A DNA stretch of 64,000 nt from Oligoflexia bacterium. Lineage in GTDB: Bacteria > Bdellovibrionota > Bacteriovoracia > Bacteriovoracales > Bacteriovoracaceae. The translations under genes and the position numbers were made by a program. A model generated the notes under the pieces. The model ran no database searches. It was not told where the DNA came from and saw nothing but the letters and a program-made list of their open reading frames with translations. Shown here piece by piece: positions 27,658 through 36,975 of the stretch (the stretch's first letter is position 1; the number at the start of each line of letters is the position of its first letter). The stretch is from assembly GCA_015231955.1 (NCBI GenBank), contig JADGAN010000003.1, positions 87,908-151,907 of the forward strand. The letters are read 5' to 3'.

Positions 27658-29286
27658 CTATTTTTTTTGTGGAGAGGGGAAGTCTCTGGTGTGATTAGCG
27701 ACAGCGGGAGGAGTTTCGTCTTCGGCCATTTTAGAGAGTTCTTTTTGAACTAGGTTTTCTGCTAGATCGGGGATAACTTCCCAGGCGACTTTTTCAATGA
27801 TCTCTTTGCAGTATTTTCGAAGAGCGTCTTCAAGGATTGGTCGGATTTTGTTGGGAAGCTCTTTTTTGATTTCAGAAAGAAGCTGTTCGTGTAGCTGCTG
27901 TTCATTAAAGGATGCTGGCCTAGGAGTGGTGATGTTGAGAATGTTGTTAGCAGAGGGGGGAAGAGGAGGATTTTGAGAGGAGTTGAAAAAGCTGAGATCG
28001 GGGTGTGCACTGGTATCATCAGCATTTTCAAAATAATCAAGAGAAAATTCTTTGGTTTCATCCTCTGAAAAGCTGGGAGCATTGGTAAGGGTTGCTGTCT
28101 GTTCTGGCTTTTTAATTTTACCTTGAGAGACATCAACATCCCAAAAATCATCTGCTTCAAAATCATCTTCTACTTTCTCTTTGAGTTCGTCAAAATCAAA
28201 CTCTTCTTTGGTAGAGGAAGAGGTTCTGTGTATATCAGAGGCGTCGAGCGGGATATTGTCTGCGTAAGGTTCATTTTTTGACATAGATTGTCCATGACCG
28301 TTTTCTAGCTCGATTTCAATGTCACTTGGAGGATTGAGTTCCTCTAGTGGAATGAGTTTTGATTTAGGTATTTCTTGGGATGTGGGATTGATGGGCAAAA
28401 TATTATCAGTAGTAGCTGTTGGAAGTGAGTTATCTTGCCATAAAAAATCGTTCATCATTTCGTTTTGTTGTAGTTCAGGTTTGAGTATGCAGGGAACTGT
28501 TCTCTCCGTATTGGGTATATCTGCTAATTTGTCAGTAATAGGCGGGGGAATTTCCATTTCATCTAGTTGTTGATGAGATAACGGGCTTGCTGCTGTAGCA
28601 TCCATTCTTGGTGGGATAGCAATTCCCCAACTAGAAAATTCTTTATTTATGATATCATGTTTGCTGATGGCCTGTGGAGTATGCTGAGATGTTGATCCAA
28701 GTTTTTTTGATGTTGTTTGTAACGCGGATATGCGGGTTTTAGCGTCTTCAATTTCTTCGGTAATTGGTTTCATGACCCACTGGTCTTGTTGGAATTCACA
28801 AGCTTTATTAATGGAGGGATTAGTTGATTCCATAGTAGCTGGGATGATTATTTTTTGAGTAGCTTCGAGCATCTCTTCTTCGACAAGAGGGGTGTCTGGT
28901 GCTAATGTTGCTGCTAGTGTTGGTGCCAGCATTGCTTGCCGGCAGATAGCGATAAGATCTGCTGAATCAAAAGGTTTGATAATTTTATAAGAGGCGCCAA
29001 TAGCATTTAAGATGGATTCATCGATGTTGTCATAAGCACTGTACATGATGATGATTCTGGCGTTGGGAGATAATTCTTGAATTTTTTTGAAAATGCTATC
29101 ACCACTCTCTTCTTCGGAGAGATTGTAATCCAGCAAAATAAGTTGATATCCATATTTGCTGATAGCATGAAACATCTCCTTGGCATTCAAACAAGAGTTG
29201 GTCTCATAATTTTCTGCTGATAGTGTAATTTTTACAACTTTTTGAATGGTCAAACTATCGTCGGCAACTAAAATTTTTACTGACAT
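27658..29286 (-). CDS. Response-regulator receiver protein with long disordered linker and C-terminal amphipathic domain
   Basis: 542 residues. An N-terminal receiver domain (1-125) has the acidic pair D10/D11 (LVADDS), the phospho-acceptor Asp in LILLDYNL, and a KP(F) motif in IIKPFDSADL. Residues about 130-455 are Pro/Thr/Ser/Asp-rich and without structure. The C-terminus (about 465-525) is a compact helical segment ending in IIEKVAWEVIPDLAENLVQK; a motif of this kind recurs in deltaproteobacterial receiver proteins (recollection). There is no DNA-binding domain, so it acts by protein contact. Its promoter lies just upstream, separating it from the PP2C/FHA genes. Confidence 0.82.
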   Translation of the reverse strand: MSVKILVADDSLTIQKVVKITLSAENYETNSCLNAKEMFHAISKYGYQLILLDYNLSEEESGDSIFKKIQELSPNARIIIMYSAYDNIDESILNAIGASYKIIKPFDSADLIAICRQAMLAPTLAATLAPDTPLVEEEMLEATQKIIIPATMESTNPSINKACEFQQDQWVMKPITEEIEDAKTRISALQTTSKKLGSTSQHTPQAISKHDIINKEFSSWGIAIPPRMDATAASPLSHQQLDEMEIPPPITDKLADIPNTERTVPCILKPELQQNEMMNDFLWQDNSLPTATTDNILPINPTSQEIPKSKLIPLEELNPPSDIEIELENGHGQSMSKNEPYADNIPLDASDIHRTSSSTKEEFDFDELKEKVEDDFEADDFWDVDVSQGKIKKPEQTATLTNAPSFSEDETKEFSLDYFENADDTSAHPDLSFFNSSQNPPLPPSANNILNITTPRPASFNEQQLHEQLLSEIKKELPNKIRPILEDALRKYCKEIIEKVAWEVIPDLAENLVQKELSKMAEDETPPAVANHTRDFPSPQKK

Positions 29287-29328
29287 AAAATGTTCCTGGT
29301 ATACTTAATCAAAACAATCTATTTTCAT

Positions 29329-29356
29329 TTTATATAAATAAGCCAACATTAATCAA
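29329..29356 (-). promoter_or_regulatory. Sigma-70-like promoter of the receiver-domain gene
   Basis: On the minus strand, TTGATT (29356-29351), a 16-bp spacer and TATAAA (29334-29329), about 40 nt before the ATG at 29284-29286. Just upstream, between the PP2C stop and this promoter, is a very strong but apparently unused AAAGGAGGAG sequence (about 29390-29400). Confidence 0.55.
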
Positions 29357-29417
29357 TACAATCCTTATGCTTTTTTCCTCATATTTCATCTCCTCCTTTA
29401 ATACCAGATTAAATCGT

Positions 29418-30155
29418 TTAATATTGAAGTAAAACACAACTTTGGTTATCTAAATTACCTCGTTCATTGGCCATATCAAAACAACGTTCAATAATCGCTT
29501 GAATATTCTGGTTTGTTTTTTCAATAATAATCTTTAATTCTGAATTACTTATTCTGGGAAAAACTCCATCCGTCATCATAATAAAAAGATCATCGTCTTT
29601 TATCCTGACTTCGCGGGTGGTAAGGTGAATGTCTTCAAATAAACCAATCCCACTTAAAGGAGTTGAATTTAAAAAAGAGGATTGGTTATTATGAGTGAAA
29701 ATACTGATGGTTTCTTCGTTGATAATTTTTGTAAGGTCACCATGGCGATAAAGATAGACCAAGCAATTTCCGCTGCCAATAAAGGTGAGAATATTTTCCG
29801 ACTGAGCTGCTGCAATAATTGATGATCCGGCACGCTTGGAGATATCAATTTTTTTATTGGATTTAAATAAATTTTTATGGGAGAAGTGAATAGCATTGAT
29901 CAAAGCATTGCCTTCGATAAGGTACTTACTGCTATAATAAAAAGGCATAGTTGAATCAGAGTCACTGGATATTTTAGTATAAAATGTTCTTATGTTATCT
30001 TTAAGTTCACTGACACATTTATCTCCAATACCAGAGCCTCCATATCCGTCAAAAATCATATAGAGATCATTCACAAGATCAATATCATATGTATCTTCAT
30101 TGATTTGTAGGTATGGACCCTGATTTGTTTTCGCTGCGTATGATTTTAACTTCAT
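29418..30155 (-). CDS. PP2C-family Ser/Thr protein phosphatase
   Basis: 245 residues. PP2C metal-binding motifs are present: IFDGYGGSGIGD (usually DGHGG), AGSSIIAAA, MMTDGVF and NLDNQSCVLL at the C-terminus. It is shorter and more divergent than StpP/PrpC-type enzymes. It should dephosphorylate Ser/Thr-phosphorylated proteins. It starts 8 bp after the 787-residue FHA protein, in an operon of three FHA proteins, which bind phosphothreonine; a matching kinase is not in the window. Confidence 0.85.
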   Translation of the reverse strand: MKLKSYAAKTNQGPYLQINEDTYDIDLVNDLYMIFDGYGGSGIGDKCVSELKDNIRTFYTKISSDSDSTMPFYYSSKYLIEGNALINAIHFSHKNLFKSNKKIDISKRAGSSIIAAAQSENILTFIGSGNCLVYLYRHGDLTKIINEETISIFTHNNQSSFLNSTPLSGIGLFEDIHLTTREVRIKDDDLFIMMTDGVFPRISNSELKIIIEKTNQNIQAIIERCFDMANERGNLDNQSCVLLQY

Positions 30156-30163
30156 TTTTTCAC

Positions 30164-32527
30164 CTATTTTGTATCATTAAGATAATTTTTAAGTTTATCT
30201 TTTGCTTTCTTGTAATACGCACTATCTTCTGGGGAGTTTTGCATCACCTCCTGCAATTTTTCTTTGGCATCTTCAAATAAACTAAGAGACTCAGATATAA
30301 GCGCTTCTCGATAGACTTTACGAGCACGAGTATCTAATAAATCTCTGATTTCAATTACTTCATTTAGTGCTTCACTATTTGCAGGATCAACTTTTAAAAC
30401 TTTAATGTAATTTTCATAAGCACCTTTGAGGTCTTGCCCTTCTTTTAGTGATTTTGCTTTTCCAATCAAGGGATCGGTTTTGTTTTTTAGCTGTGTCTTT
30501 GAATCCTCAAGCATAGCATTTGCTTCTTTGATTAAATCTTCATCCATGTCTTTTTTGAGTAAAAATTTATCAAGTCTATCAATGGCCAGGTACCAACTTT
30601 TTTTGAGGTATAAATTCTTGCCTTCACTAAGTGCCTCGATTTTTCTTTTGCGATCGGCTTCTTTAGCGGCCTTTTCTACTTCCAAGCGCTCTTGTTCTTT
30701 TTTCCAGGCACTAAGATCTAATCGTAAAAAACTTACATCGGGTTGCTCGGGATCTATTTCCAATATTTTATTAAAAAGATTTTCCGCCACTTCCACCTTA
30801 TGCTCTTTTACTGCTTCTGTTGCCTTGGCCAAGAGCTCTTTTATCTTTTCTTTTTTTACTGCTGCTTCTATCTCTTTTCGCTTCTGTTCTTCCTTTGCAA
30901 CGATGTCGGATAGGGTTTTTTTGATAAGTTCTCGTAGTTGGGATGATCCCTTGTATCCATCCTCTGAGACCTCAAAAATTTTATTGAGTTCTAAGTCGGC
31001 CTCTTTAAATTTACCATTTTCAAAATAAGTTTTCGCAAGGATGTAGGTTTTTTCCAGATACTCCCTCTCTTCTGGGGTGAGTTTTTTCTTGGATTTACTT
31101 GCCTCGGGTGTACCATTGGGAGTGGCATTGAGTTCATCTTTTTTGAGAAGTCTGGCCTGGCTAGCAGCCGCTGCTTTATCTTTTTCAGAGACAGGGGGCT
31201 TTTTCTCTTCTTCGGGTTCAGATAAAAGCACTGCCACTACAGCGATTCCTGCAATGATATAAATTAATTTTTTTCTTTTAGCAGGGTCACGAAGAGCATC
31301 TTTGCTAAATAGAGAGTTGCTTGAGCTAGCAGGCGTGGCGTCTGCTGTAGCGGTAGAGGAATTTTCTGAAGAATTTCCACTCCCACCAGCAAAATCGACC
31401 TCCTCTTCGATAATTTCCTGTACCTCTATTTGTTGATTTTCTGCAACAGGCATGAGGCCCTGTTTTTCACTCTCAATTAATTCAGATAAAATCTCAATAG
31501 TAAAAGAGGTGCTGCCAATAATAAATTCATCACCATTTCCAATTTCTGCTTGATTAATCCGAGCACCTGCAAGCATAGTTCCATTAGCGGAATTTAAATC
31601 TTGTAAAATTAAATTTTGTGCAGTTTTTTTTATAACCGCATGGACAGAAGATACTTCAGGGTCACTAAGAATAATTTGACACTTTTTGGCATCTCGACCA
31701 ATAAATGTTTCAGGTGATACGAGAAGATAGGTATCGTATGGAGCGTATTCTCCAAAAATTTTTATTCTAAATTGTGCGAAATTGGTAATGACTCTTGTGG
31801 ATCTATCCATAGCATTTTCCGCAGAAGTGCCTTCGGACATGTCATTGGATGAAGAATCGGGGAGTTGGAGTTGGTCATCGCTTAGATTGTTGTTGCTATC
31901 ATTATTGTGATTATTATCGCCATCACTGTTGGCATTAGAGTCAAAGTTATCTTGAGCAGAACTGTTGTCCAAGCTAAAAAGCTCATCATTTTTTTCCATG
32001 CTAACAGAATTTTCTAAGTCATTCTCCATATTGTCAGATTCTTTTACTGCATCTGAATTTTCCTCTTGATCTGCTTCTATAGTTAAATTTTGAGGTGAAC
32101 TTTTATCTTGTTCAGAAGATGGTTCTTGGTCTGACGCATTGATCGCATCGCTTGTTTCTACTTTTTTTGTCGTAGTAAAAGCAGTTGTTTTGACTGGGAC
32201 ATTAGTAAAATCATTATTAGAAAAGAAGACACCAATAAGATAAGGGCCAATGGTAATCATATCACCATTGTCGAGCAATTTTTTATCAATACTTTGTCCA
32301 TTAATGATTAACGGAGCAAATGTTGAGATATTGGCAATTTCCCAGCGATCTTCAAATTTTCTGACAACAGCATGTTGCCTAGAAACTAAAGGACCGTCTA
32401 ATACTAAATGGCAATCTTTATTCCTTCCGATGAAATATTCGGAGGCATCGCCACTTTTTACAACAGAGTCTTCTCCTAAAGTGACTTCAGATATAATTTG
32501 ATTATCTTGAAATACACTTAATTTCAC
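30164..32527 (-). CDS. Two-FHA-domain membrane protein with C-terminal TPR-like repeats
   Basis: 787 residues. The first FHA domain (about 30-108) has GRNKDCH and SRQH; the second (about 270-350) has GRDAKKCQ, SSVH and NSANGT. Between them is an acidic Asn/Asp/Ser-rich linker (about 115-245). One membrane helix follows (about 430-446, LIYIIAGIAVVAVLLS), then a Lys/Glu-rich helical region with TPR-like units (about 490-787). FHA domains would be cytoplasmic and the TPR part periplasmic, or the reverse; no signal peptide is visible. It overlaps the preceding FHA gene by 26 bp. Confidence 0.85.
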   Translation of the reverse strand: MKLSVFQDNQIISEVTLGEDSVVKSGDASEYFIGRNKDCHLVLDGPLVSRQHAVVRKFEDRWEIANISTFAPLIINGQSIDKKLLDNGDMITIGPYLIGVFFSNNDFTNVPVKTTAFTTTKKVETSDAINASDQEPSSEQDKSSPQNLTIEADQEENSDAVKESDNMENDLENSVSMEKNDELFSLDNSSAQDNFDSNANSDGDNNHNNDSNNNLSDDQLQLPDSSSNDMSEGTSAENAMDRSTRVITNFAQFRIKIFGEYAPYDTYLLVSPETFIGRDAKKCQIILSDPEVSSVHAVIKKTAQNLILQDLNSANGTMLAGARINQAEIGNGDEFIIGSTSFTIEILSELIESEKQGLMPVAENQQIEVQEIIEEEVDFAGGSGNSSENSSTATADATPASSSNSLFSKDALRDPAKRKKLIYIIAGIAVVAVLLSEPEEEKKPPVSEKDKAAAASQARLLKKDELNATPNGTPEASKSKKKLTPEEREYLEKTYILAKTYFENGKFKEADLELNKIFEVSEDGYKGSSQLRELIKKTLSDIVAKEEQKRKEIEAAVKKEKIKELLAKATEAVKEHKVEVAENLFNKILEIDPEQPDVSFLRLDLSAWKKEQERLEVEKAAKEADRKRKIEALSEGKNLYLKKSWYLAIDRLDKFLLKKDMDEDLIKEANAMLEDSKTQLKNKTDPLIGKAKSLKEGQDLKGAYENYIKVLKVDPANSEALNEVIEIRDLLDTRARKVYREALISESLSLFEDAKEKLQEVMQNSPEDSAYYKKAKDKLKNYLNDTK

Positions 32528-33542
32528 CTGGCTCCTTTCCTAGTTTTATCTCAAGTTCTTTCACATTACTAAGGGCATCTTTGTATCTTTGATCTTCAGG
32601 GAAATTTTGTAAAAGTCGTAAGATCCTACAATATTCCATAGCAGCAGCTTCGTAGCGTAGGGAATCGTGGTATCTTGATCCATTGATGAAATATTCATTG
32701 ACCTCTTCATCGAGGCGTTTTGTTACAATATCCAAATAATGTCGAGCGCGAGCATTCTCCGGACTAAGGATCAATGCTAAATTGAATTCATTGATAGCAC
32801 GGAAATAATTTTTTTCTCTAGTTTCTCTTAGGCCGCGAAGAAAAATGATATTTAAATTGGCTTCCACTTCCTTGTCTTCTTTGTTTTTTTTCTTTTGAAT
32901 GATGCGATTTATTTCTGAGGAAATATCGCCTCCTTTTTTTATGATTCTACTAGATTCCGTTGTGCCTGAGTTGGAAGCATTTTTAGGTTTTTCGTCTACA
33001 AGAGAAAAAGAGAGGATGGCCAGAAAAATTACTCCATAGAGCATGATCTTTTTTTTGTTTTTTGCAGGATTTGGAATGGGCGTTTCTGCTTTGGAGTTAG
33101 TCTCAATCGTGGTGGAGTTGTTTTCGGTGTGTTGATTTTTATCAGAAGAATTAATGGAATTAATCTTTGATTTTTTAAGGGAATCTACAGTTATATTTAT
33201 TTTGTTATACTTAAAAACAGTTTGTCCTACAACTAAACGATCACCATCCTTTAATATTTCTTGGGTGATTTTCAAGTCATTGAGTATAATTCCATTTTGA
33301 GATTTAAGGTCAGTCACTACATAATCATTTCCAAGTTTAATCAGCTCGACATGCTCTCTTGAAATATTATTATCATTAAGTTGGATTTCAGCTTTTTCAC
33401 TGCGGCCAATGATAATACGCTCTCCAATTAAAAAATAGGACTCGCCTTTTTTTGCACCACTAAGGCAGAGCAGTCGATGGTGCAATCCTTCGTTTTGTGG
33501 TTGATCAAAATTATTTCTTATAATCACTTTATTTGCCAGCAT
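32502..33542 (-). CDS. FHA-domain membrane protein with TPR-like C-terminus
   Basis: 346 residues. One FHA domain at about 38-112 (IIIGRSEKAEIQL, SREHVEL, KSQNGIILND), a polar linker, a single membrane helix at about 167-184 (IMLYGVIFLAILSFSLV), then a helical region (about 220-335) with two TPR-like repeats. It has the same layout as its downstream neighbour but with one FHA domain, so the pair probably arose by duplication and fusion. It lies 19 bp after the third FHA gene. Confidence 0.84.
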   Translation of the reverse strand: MLANKVIIRNNFDQPQNEGLHHRLLCLSGAKKGESYFLIGERIIIGRSEKAEIQLNDNNISREHVELIKLGNDYVVTDLKSQNGIILNDLKITQEILKDGDRLVVGQTVFKYNKINITVDSLKKSKINSINSSDKNQHTENNSTTIETNSKAETPIPNPAKNKKKIMLYGVIFLAILSFSLVDEKPKNASNSGTTESSRIIKKGGDISSEINRIIQKKKNKEDKEVEANLNIIFLRGLRETREKNYFRAINEFNLALILSPENARARHYLDIVTKRLDEEVNEYFINGSRYHDSLRYEAAAMEYCRILRLLQNFPEDQRYKDALSNVKELEIKLGKEPGEIKCISR

Positions 33543-33561
33543 ACCTAATTACACCTTGCTA

Positions 33562-35118
33562 TTATTCTTTAACAAATGAGATATAAAATGCTTTTGCAAA
33601 ATTGTCTTTACCAATGAGTGATGTTATATAGAGAGAGTAAGGGACTCCCGATAACTCATAACTACCTTTTTGTGAAACACCACCATTGTTAGCAGATTGA
33701 TCGCAAAGATCAATTACCGTTGCTGCAAATCCTTGATCTCTTGCCATGTCGATAAGGCCCATTCCTGCAGCAGCTGATTCTCTGATTCCTGTAAGATCTT
33801 CAGCAGTAGGATTAATAAATTGGATCATTTTTTCTGAGTTTAATACAATCGCTGGACCATTAGCACCCAACATGAATTCTCTTAGAATAGTTACATATTT
33901 TCCATCTTCTTCTATTTCATTATCAGAGGATGTCCCAGTATTTTGCATGTCAAGATACTTTAATAAAACGGTATTAATGATGCTCACAAGTGGTTTGATT
34001 TCAGATAAAAGATATTTCGGTGTTATTTCTTTTTGTCTTCCACGGATAACTTGATCTATTTGGAATCTTAGATCATCAAAATGTTTGATGGTGAGAAAAT
34101 AAACAAAGGCAAAAAATACAATAGCAACAAGTGCTGATGTAGTAAATGATTCCATATAGGCCTTAGAGTTATTTGCCGCTTCCATTAGTAGAGAGGTCGG
34201 AGCAAATTTAATAGCAATTACACCCACAAGCTCTTCTTGACCACTTTTAACATTATATGCTTTTATTGGTTTAGAAATCCCAATGCGTCCATCGCCAATG
34301 AATTTTCCATAGCGGTCATGATCTGCTGCTGCTTTTTCTTTGGCCTCAATGGAAAAAGCATCGGTGATGTATTCATTTAATTTTCCAAGAGGACGAACAA
34401 TTCTTCCATCGTTGTCGAAGAGTTCATAAGATTCAACTCCAGGCTCGCTTTCTAAAAATTTTGTATCGATACTATCAAGATTTTTGCGTGAAAGATGAAC
34501 TGCGTTTAGACGCACAATTTGGTCTGCATAATGAAATCCTCGTGCGCGAATTTCAGACATAAGAATAGTTTTACTATCGCTTAATACAGGTACAATGGTT
34601 AAGAAAATTGTAACTACAATAAATAGGAAGAGGAAAGCTGCTAGCATCCATTTCCATTCATACTCTTTGTTAAATACGTATAAAAACGGCATGATTTTAT
34701 ACTGAAATAGGTGGGTTATTTTTCCAATTGGAGATGCAGGCATCGGCGGCGTTTCTTCAACCTCATTATCTCCTTCTTCCTGCTCATTGTTTTGTTTTTG
34801 AATTTTCTTTTTGATAATAATTTTTTTTTCTGTGACATAAACTAATTGAAAAATAGAATTAGGAACAGCGATTCTATCTTTGTCTTTAATACTTACTTTT
34901 TTAATGATTTTCCCATTAACAAAAGTTCCGTTGGAACTTCCTAGGTCTTCTAGATAAGCGACATTTCCATGAACTGTAATTTTGCAATGATTTTTAGAAA
35001 TTCCATCAAGCTGTACAATAATGTTGTTTGCTTCGTCACGCCCAAGATGATTATCTCCTTCACTTAACGGATACTCTCTCCCTCTTAATATTCCTCCAAT
35101 TGCAACTAATTTATACAT
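33562..35118 (-). CDS. FHA-domain sensor-like membrane protein with PAS-like C-terminus
   Basis: 518 residues. An N-terminal FHA domain (about 15-95; HLGRDEANN, SKNHCKI, GSSNGTFVNG) is followed by a Lys/Glu linker, membrane helix 1 (about 157-180), a periplasmic sensing domain of about 145 residues (CACHE-like length, unassigned), membrane helix 2 (about 327-347), and a cytoplasmic PAS-like domain (about 410-518, PAIVLNSEKMIQFINPTAED). No kinase or cyclase domain is present. It overlaps the DUF192 gene by 13 bp. It could relay an external cue to FHA-bound phosphoproteins (inference). Confidence 0.83.
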   Translation of the reverse strand: MYKLVAIGGILRGREYPLSEGDNHLGRDEANNIIVQLDGISKNHCKITVHGNVAYLEDLGSSNGTFVNGKIIKKVSIKDKDRIAVPNSIFQLVYVTEKKIIIKKKIQKQNNEQEEGDNEVEETPPMPASPIGKITHLFQYKIMPFLYVFNKEYEWKWMLAAFLFLFIVVTIFLTIVPVLSDSKTILMSEIRARGFHYADQIVRLNAVHLSRKNLDSIDTKFLESEPGVESYELFDNDGRIVRPLGKLNEYITDAFSIEAKEKAAADHDRYGKFIGDGRIGISKPIKAYNVKSGQEELVGVIAIKFAPTSLLMEAANNSKAYMESFTTSALVAIVFFAFVYFLTIKHFDDLRFQIDQVIRGRQKEITPKYLLSEIKPLVSIINTVLLKYLDMQNTGTSSDNEIEEDGKYVTILREFMLGANGPAIVLNSEKMIQFINPTAEDLTGIRESAAAGMGLIDMARDQGFAATVIDLCDQSANNGGVSQKGSYELSGVPYSLYITSLIGKDNFAKAFYISFVKE

Positions 35119-35483
35119 ATGATCTCAATCCTGTCTCCTATCTGAATAGGATCTTTTATTGTTCCGCTTTTCAACTCCAACACTTTGTTTGCCTTTAGAT
35201 ATATCGGAGTTATTCTCCAAGGTTTTAAATTTTTGTGGTATTTAACCACTCTATTTTTGTTATCAAGAAAAATGGCATCAATACTGAATTTCATGAAGCA
35301 AGTATGAATGGAATTGCATTGCTCAATTATTAATCCGTCAAAAATGCTACCATCAGGCATTTTCATTTCATGTTTAAACATTAAACCAAGTAAACGATCA
35401 AAAAAGGAATTAGCAGTTAAAATGCTTGTTCCATAAGTTTCATTGGAATTGAAATTAAGTGCTTTGAAAAAAATCTTTTTCAT
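35106..35483 (-). CDS. DUF192 family protein
   Basis: 125 residues. DUF192 hallmark: RLLGLMFK near the N-terminus, then NSIHTCFMKFSIDAIFLD, and the C-terminal Asp-rich strand IQIGDRIEI. No signal peptide, unlike many homologues. Function unknown; DUF192 genes often sit beside Tad/type II secretion genes, as here next to tadC (recollection of the family, not measured). Confidence 0.87.
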   Translation of the reverse strand: MKKIFFKALNFNSNETYGTSILTANSFFDRLLGLMFKHEMKMPDGSIFDGLIIEQCNSIHTCFMKFSIDAIFLDNKNRVVKYHKNLKPWRITPIYLKANKVLELKSGTIKDPIQIGDRIEIICIN

Positions 35484-35545
35484 AGTGATAGTCTCCTTTG
35501 TAAAGAGGAAGGGTGACTTACAATTAGCAGAATAACAAGATTGTA

Positions 35546-36445
35546 CTATTGGCTTCTCATGGCATCTAGGGCAATTGGTGATGCAATTACAATAAATACT
35601 GAGGGGATGATGAAGGCCATCATTGGAAAGAGAATTTTAGTTGCGGCCTTGGCAGCTGCCTTTTCAATCATAGAAGATCTTTTTTGTCTTATATCATTGG
35701 AAAGGAGTTTTAAGATAGGGCCAATGGATGCTCCAACAGAATCGGCGGCAATTAGAGTTGCACAAAAGGAGGACATCTGAATAACATTTGTTCTCCAGGC
35801 AAGTCCGCGCAGTGCCTCTGCACGAGAGGATCCAACTTTTGTATCTTTGAGTACGACGACTAACTCTTCGACAAGAGCATTGGGTGGAGATTTTTCAATC
35901 ACTTTAGACATTGCCGCCATAAAGTCGAGGCCCGCCTCTACTGAGAGCGCTAGCATATCAACAACAAAGGGCATGCCTGAGATAACATCTTCCTGGCGTT
36001 GTTGAATTTTGCCACGAATCCAAATATCTGGGTAGAAGAAGCCAAAAATTCCCATTAAAGGAGCTAGTCGCAAATCCCAATCGTAAAAGGTTCCGGCCTC
36101 TCTAACACAAACAAAAAGGATGGGAAAACCTAGAATTAAAAAGAGCTTAAAGGCATAAAAATCATCAGGAGTGAGCTCTTCTGTGAGTCCAGCATTGGCG
36201 AGAAGTTTTTTGTATTTTTGTCGAAAAACATGTTTATTTTTGAAGGTGGCGACTATGGGGCTAACATACCTTTTAAAAAAAGGTCTGGAGTATTGTAAAA
36301 TAGCTCCTACATTTTTTTTGTTACTCTTGCCAACTTCATCCAATTTTTCTGATGTTTTAAAGACCTCTTCGCTAGAGGTGAACGCGTTGGCAAGTATAAA
36401 TGCTGCCACTCCGATTAAGATAATGGAGGCATAATAAAGCATCAT
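35546..36445 (-). CDS. TadC-like type II secretion F-domain membrane protein
   Basis: 299 residues. Four hydrophobic segments: residues 1-18, two around 100-140, and one at the C-terminus (FPMMAFIIPSVFIVIASPIAL). The T2SSF domain is recognisable by GMPFVVDMLALSVEAGLDFMAA and EALRGLAWRTNVIQMSSF. TadC normally pairs with TadB and the ATPase TadA/CpaF to build Flp pili; none of these is in the window. AGAGGAA precedes the ATG by about 7 nt. It begins an operon with DUF192 and the FHA genes. Confidence 0.85.
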   Translation of the reverse strand: MMLYYASIILIGVAAFILANAFTSSEEVFKTSEKLDEVGKSNKKNVGAILQYSRPFFKRYVSPIVATFKNKHVFRQKYKKLLANAGLTEELTPDDFYAFKLFLILGFPILFVCVREAGTFYDWDLRLAPLMGIFGFFYPDIWIRGKIQQRQEDVISGMPFVVDMLALSVEAGLDFMAAMSKVIEKSPPNALVEELVVVLKDTKVGSSRAEALRGLAWRTNVIQMSSFCATLIAADSVGASIGPILKLLSNDIRQKRSSMIEKAAAKAATKILFPMMAFIIPSVFIVIASPIALDAMRSQ

Positions 36446-36558
36446 GTCTATTCCTCTGAAATAAAATTAACACGGCCTTATTTAATCTTGGCCTGAGAAT
36501 AGAAATTTTACTGCCAGTCAATTTATTCTCTTTTCTGCTTGAAAATTAGAGGAGAGAT

Positions 36559-36948
36559 TTACTCTGGTGTTGGTGCTGGCTTGGATATTGGTGTAGGCGT
36601 CGCTGTAGCATAGAAGTTTTCAATGCTCTCCTCTTTGTTGCTTGTAGAGGCAGACCATTCAACACCACTACTTAGGCACTTCTTTGGACAAACATCAATA
36701 CATAAATTACAGGTAATGCATGAAAGGCGATCAATGCTCCAAAGCTTGTCTGCCTTTGATACTTTTAAGGCGTAAGTTGGACAGCGCTTTTGGCAGATTC
36801 CACAAAAGATGCAAGCGTTGATGTCTATTTTTATATGCCCACGGTGAATCCTAGGCAGTTCCTTCTTCTCAAAAGGGTAGCGAACTGTATACGGCTTTTT
36901 AAAGAGTGAACTGAGTAAATTTTTAAACATAGGTACGAATAGTGACAT
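36559..36948 (-). CDS. echF: Ech-type hydrogenase ferredoxin subunit (two 4Fe-4S clusters)
   Basis: 129 residues. Two Cx2Cx2Cx3CP motifs: C46/C49/C52/C56 and C77/C80/C83/C87. The N-terminal SLFKKPYTVRYPFEKKELPRIHRG resembles the NuoI/EchF membrane-side segment. It passes electrons between ferredoxin and the small subunit. The C-terminus (from about 112) is an unusual Thr/Pro/Ala tail. It is the last gene of the operon, 27 bp after echE. Confidence 0.87.
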   Translation of the reverse strand: MSLFVPMFKNLLSSLFKKPYTVRYPFEKKELPRIHRGHIKIDINACIFCGICQKRCPTYALKVSKADKLWSIDRLSCITCNLCIDVCPKKCLSSGVEWSASTSNKEESIENFYATATPTPISKPAPTPE

Positions 36949-36975
36949 CTTATAAAATCCCCTTCTTTGTGATTC

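Noticed and set aside
30426-31028. 200-codon plus-strand Ser/Phe-rich frame antisense to the large FHA protein
   Set aside because: It arises from the opposite strand of Lys/Glu-rich helices and has no independent signals.
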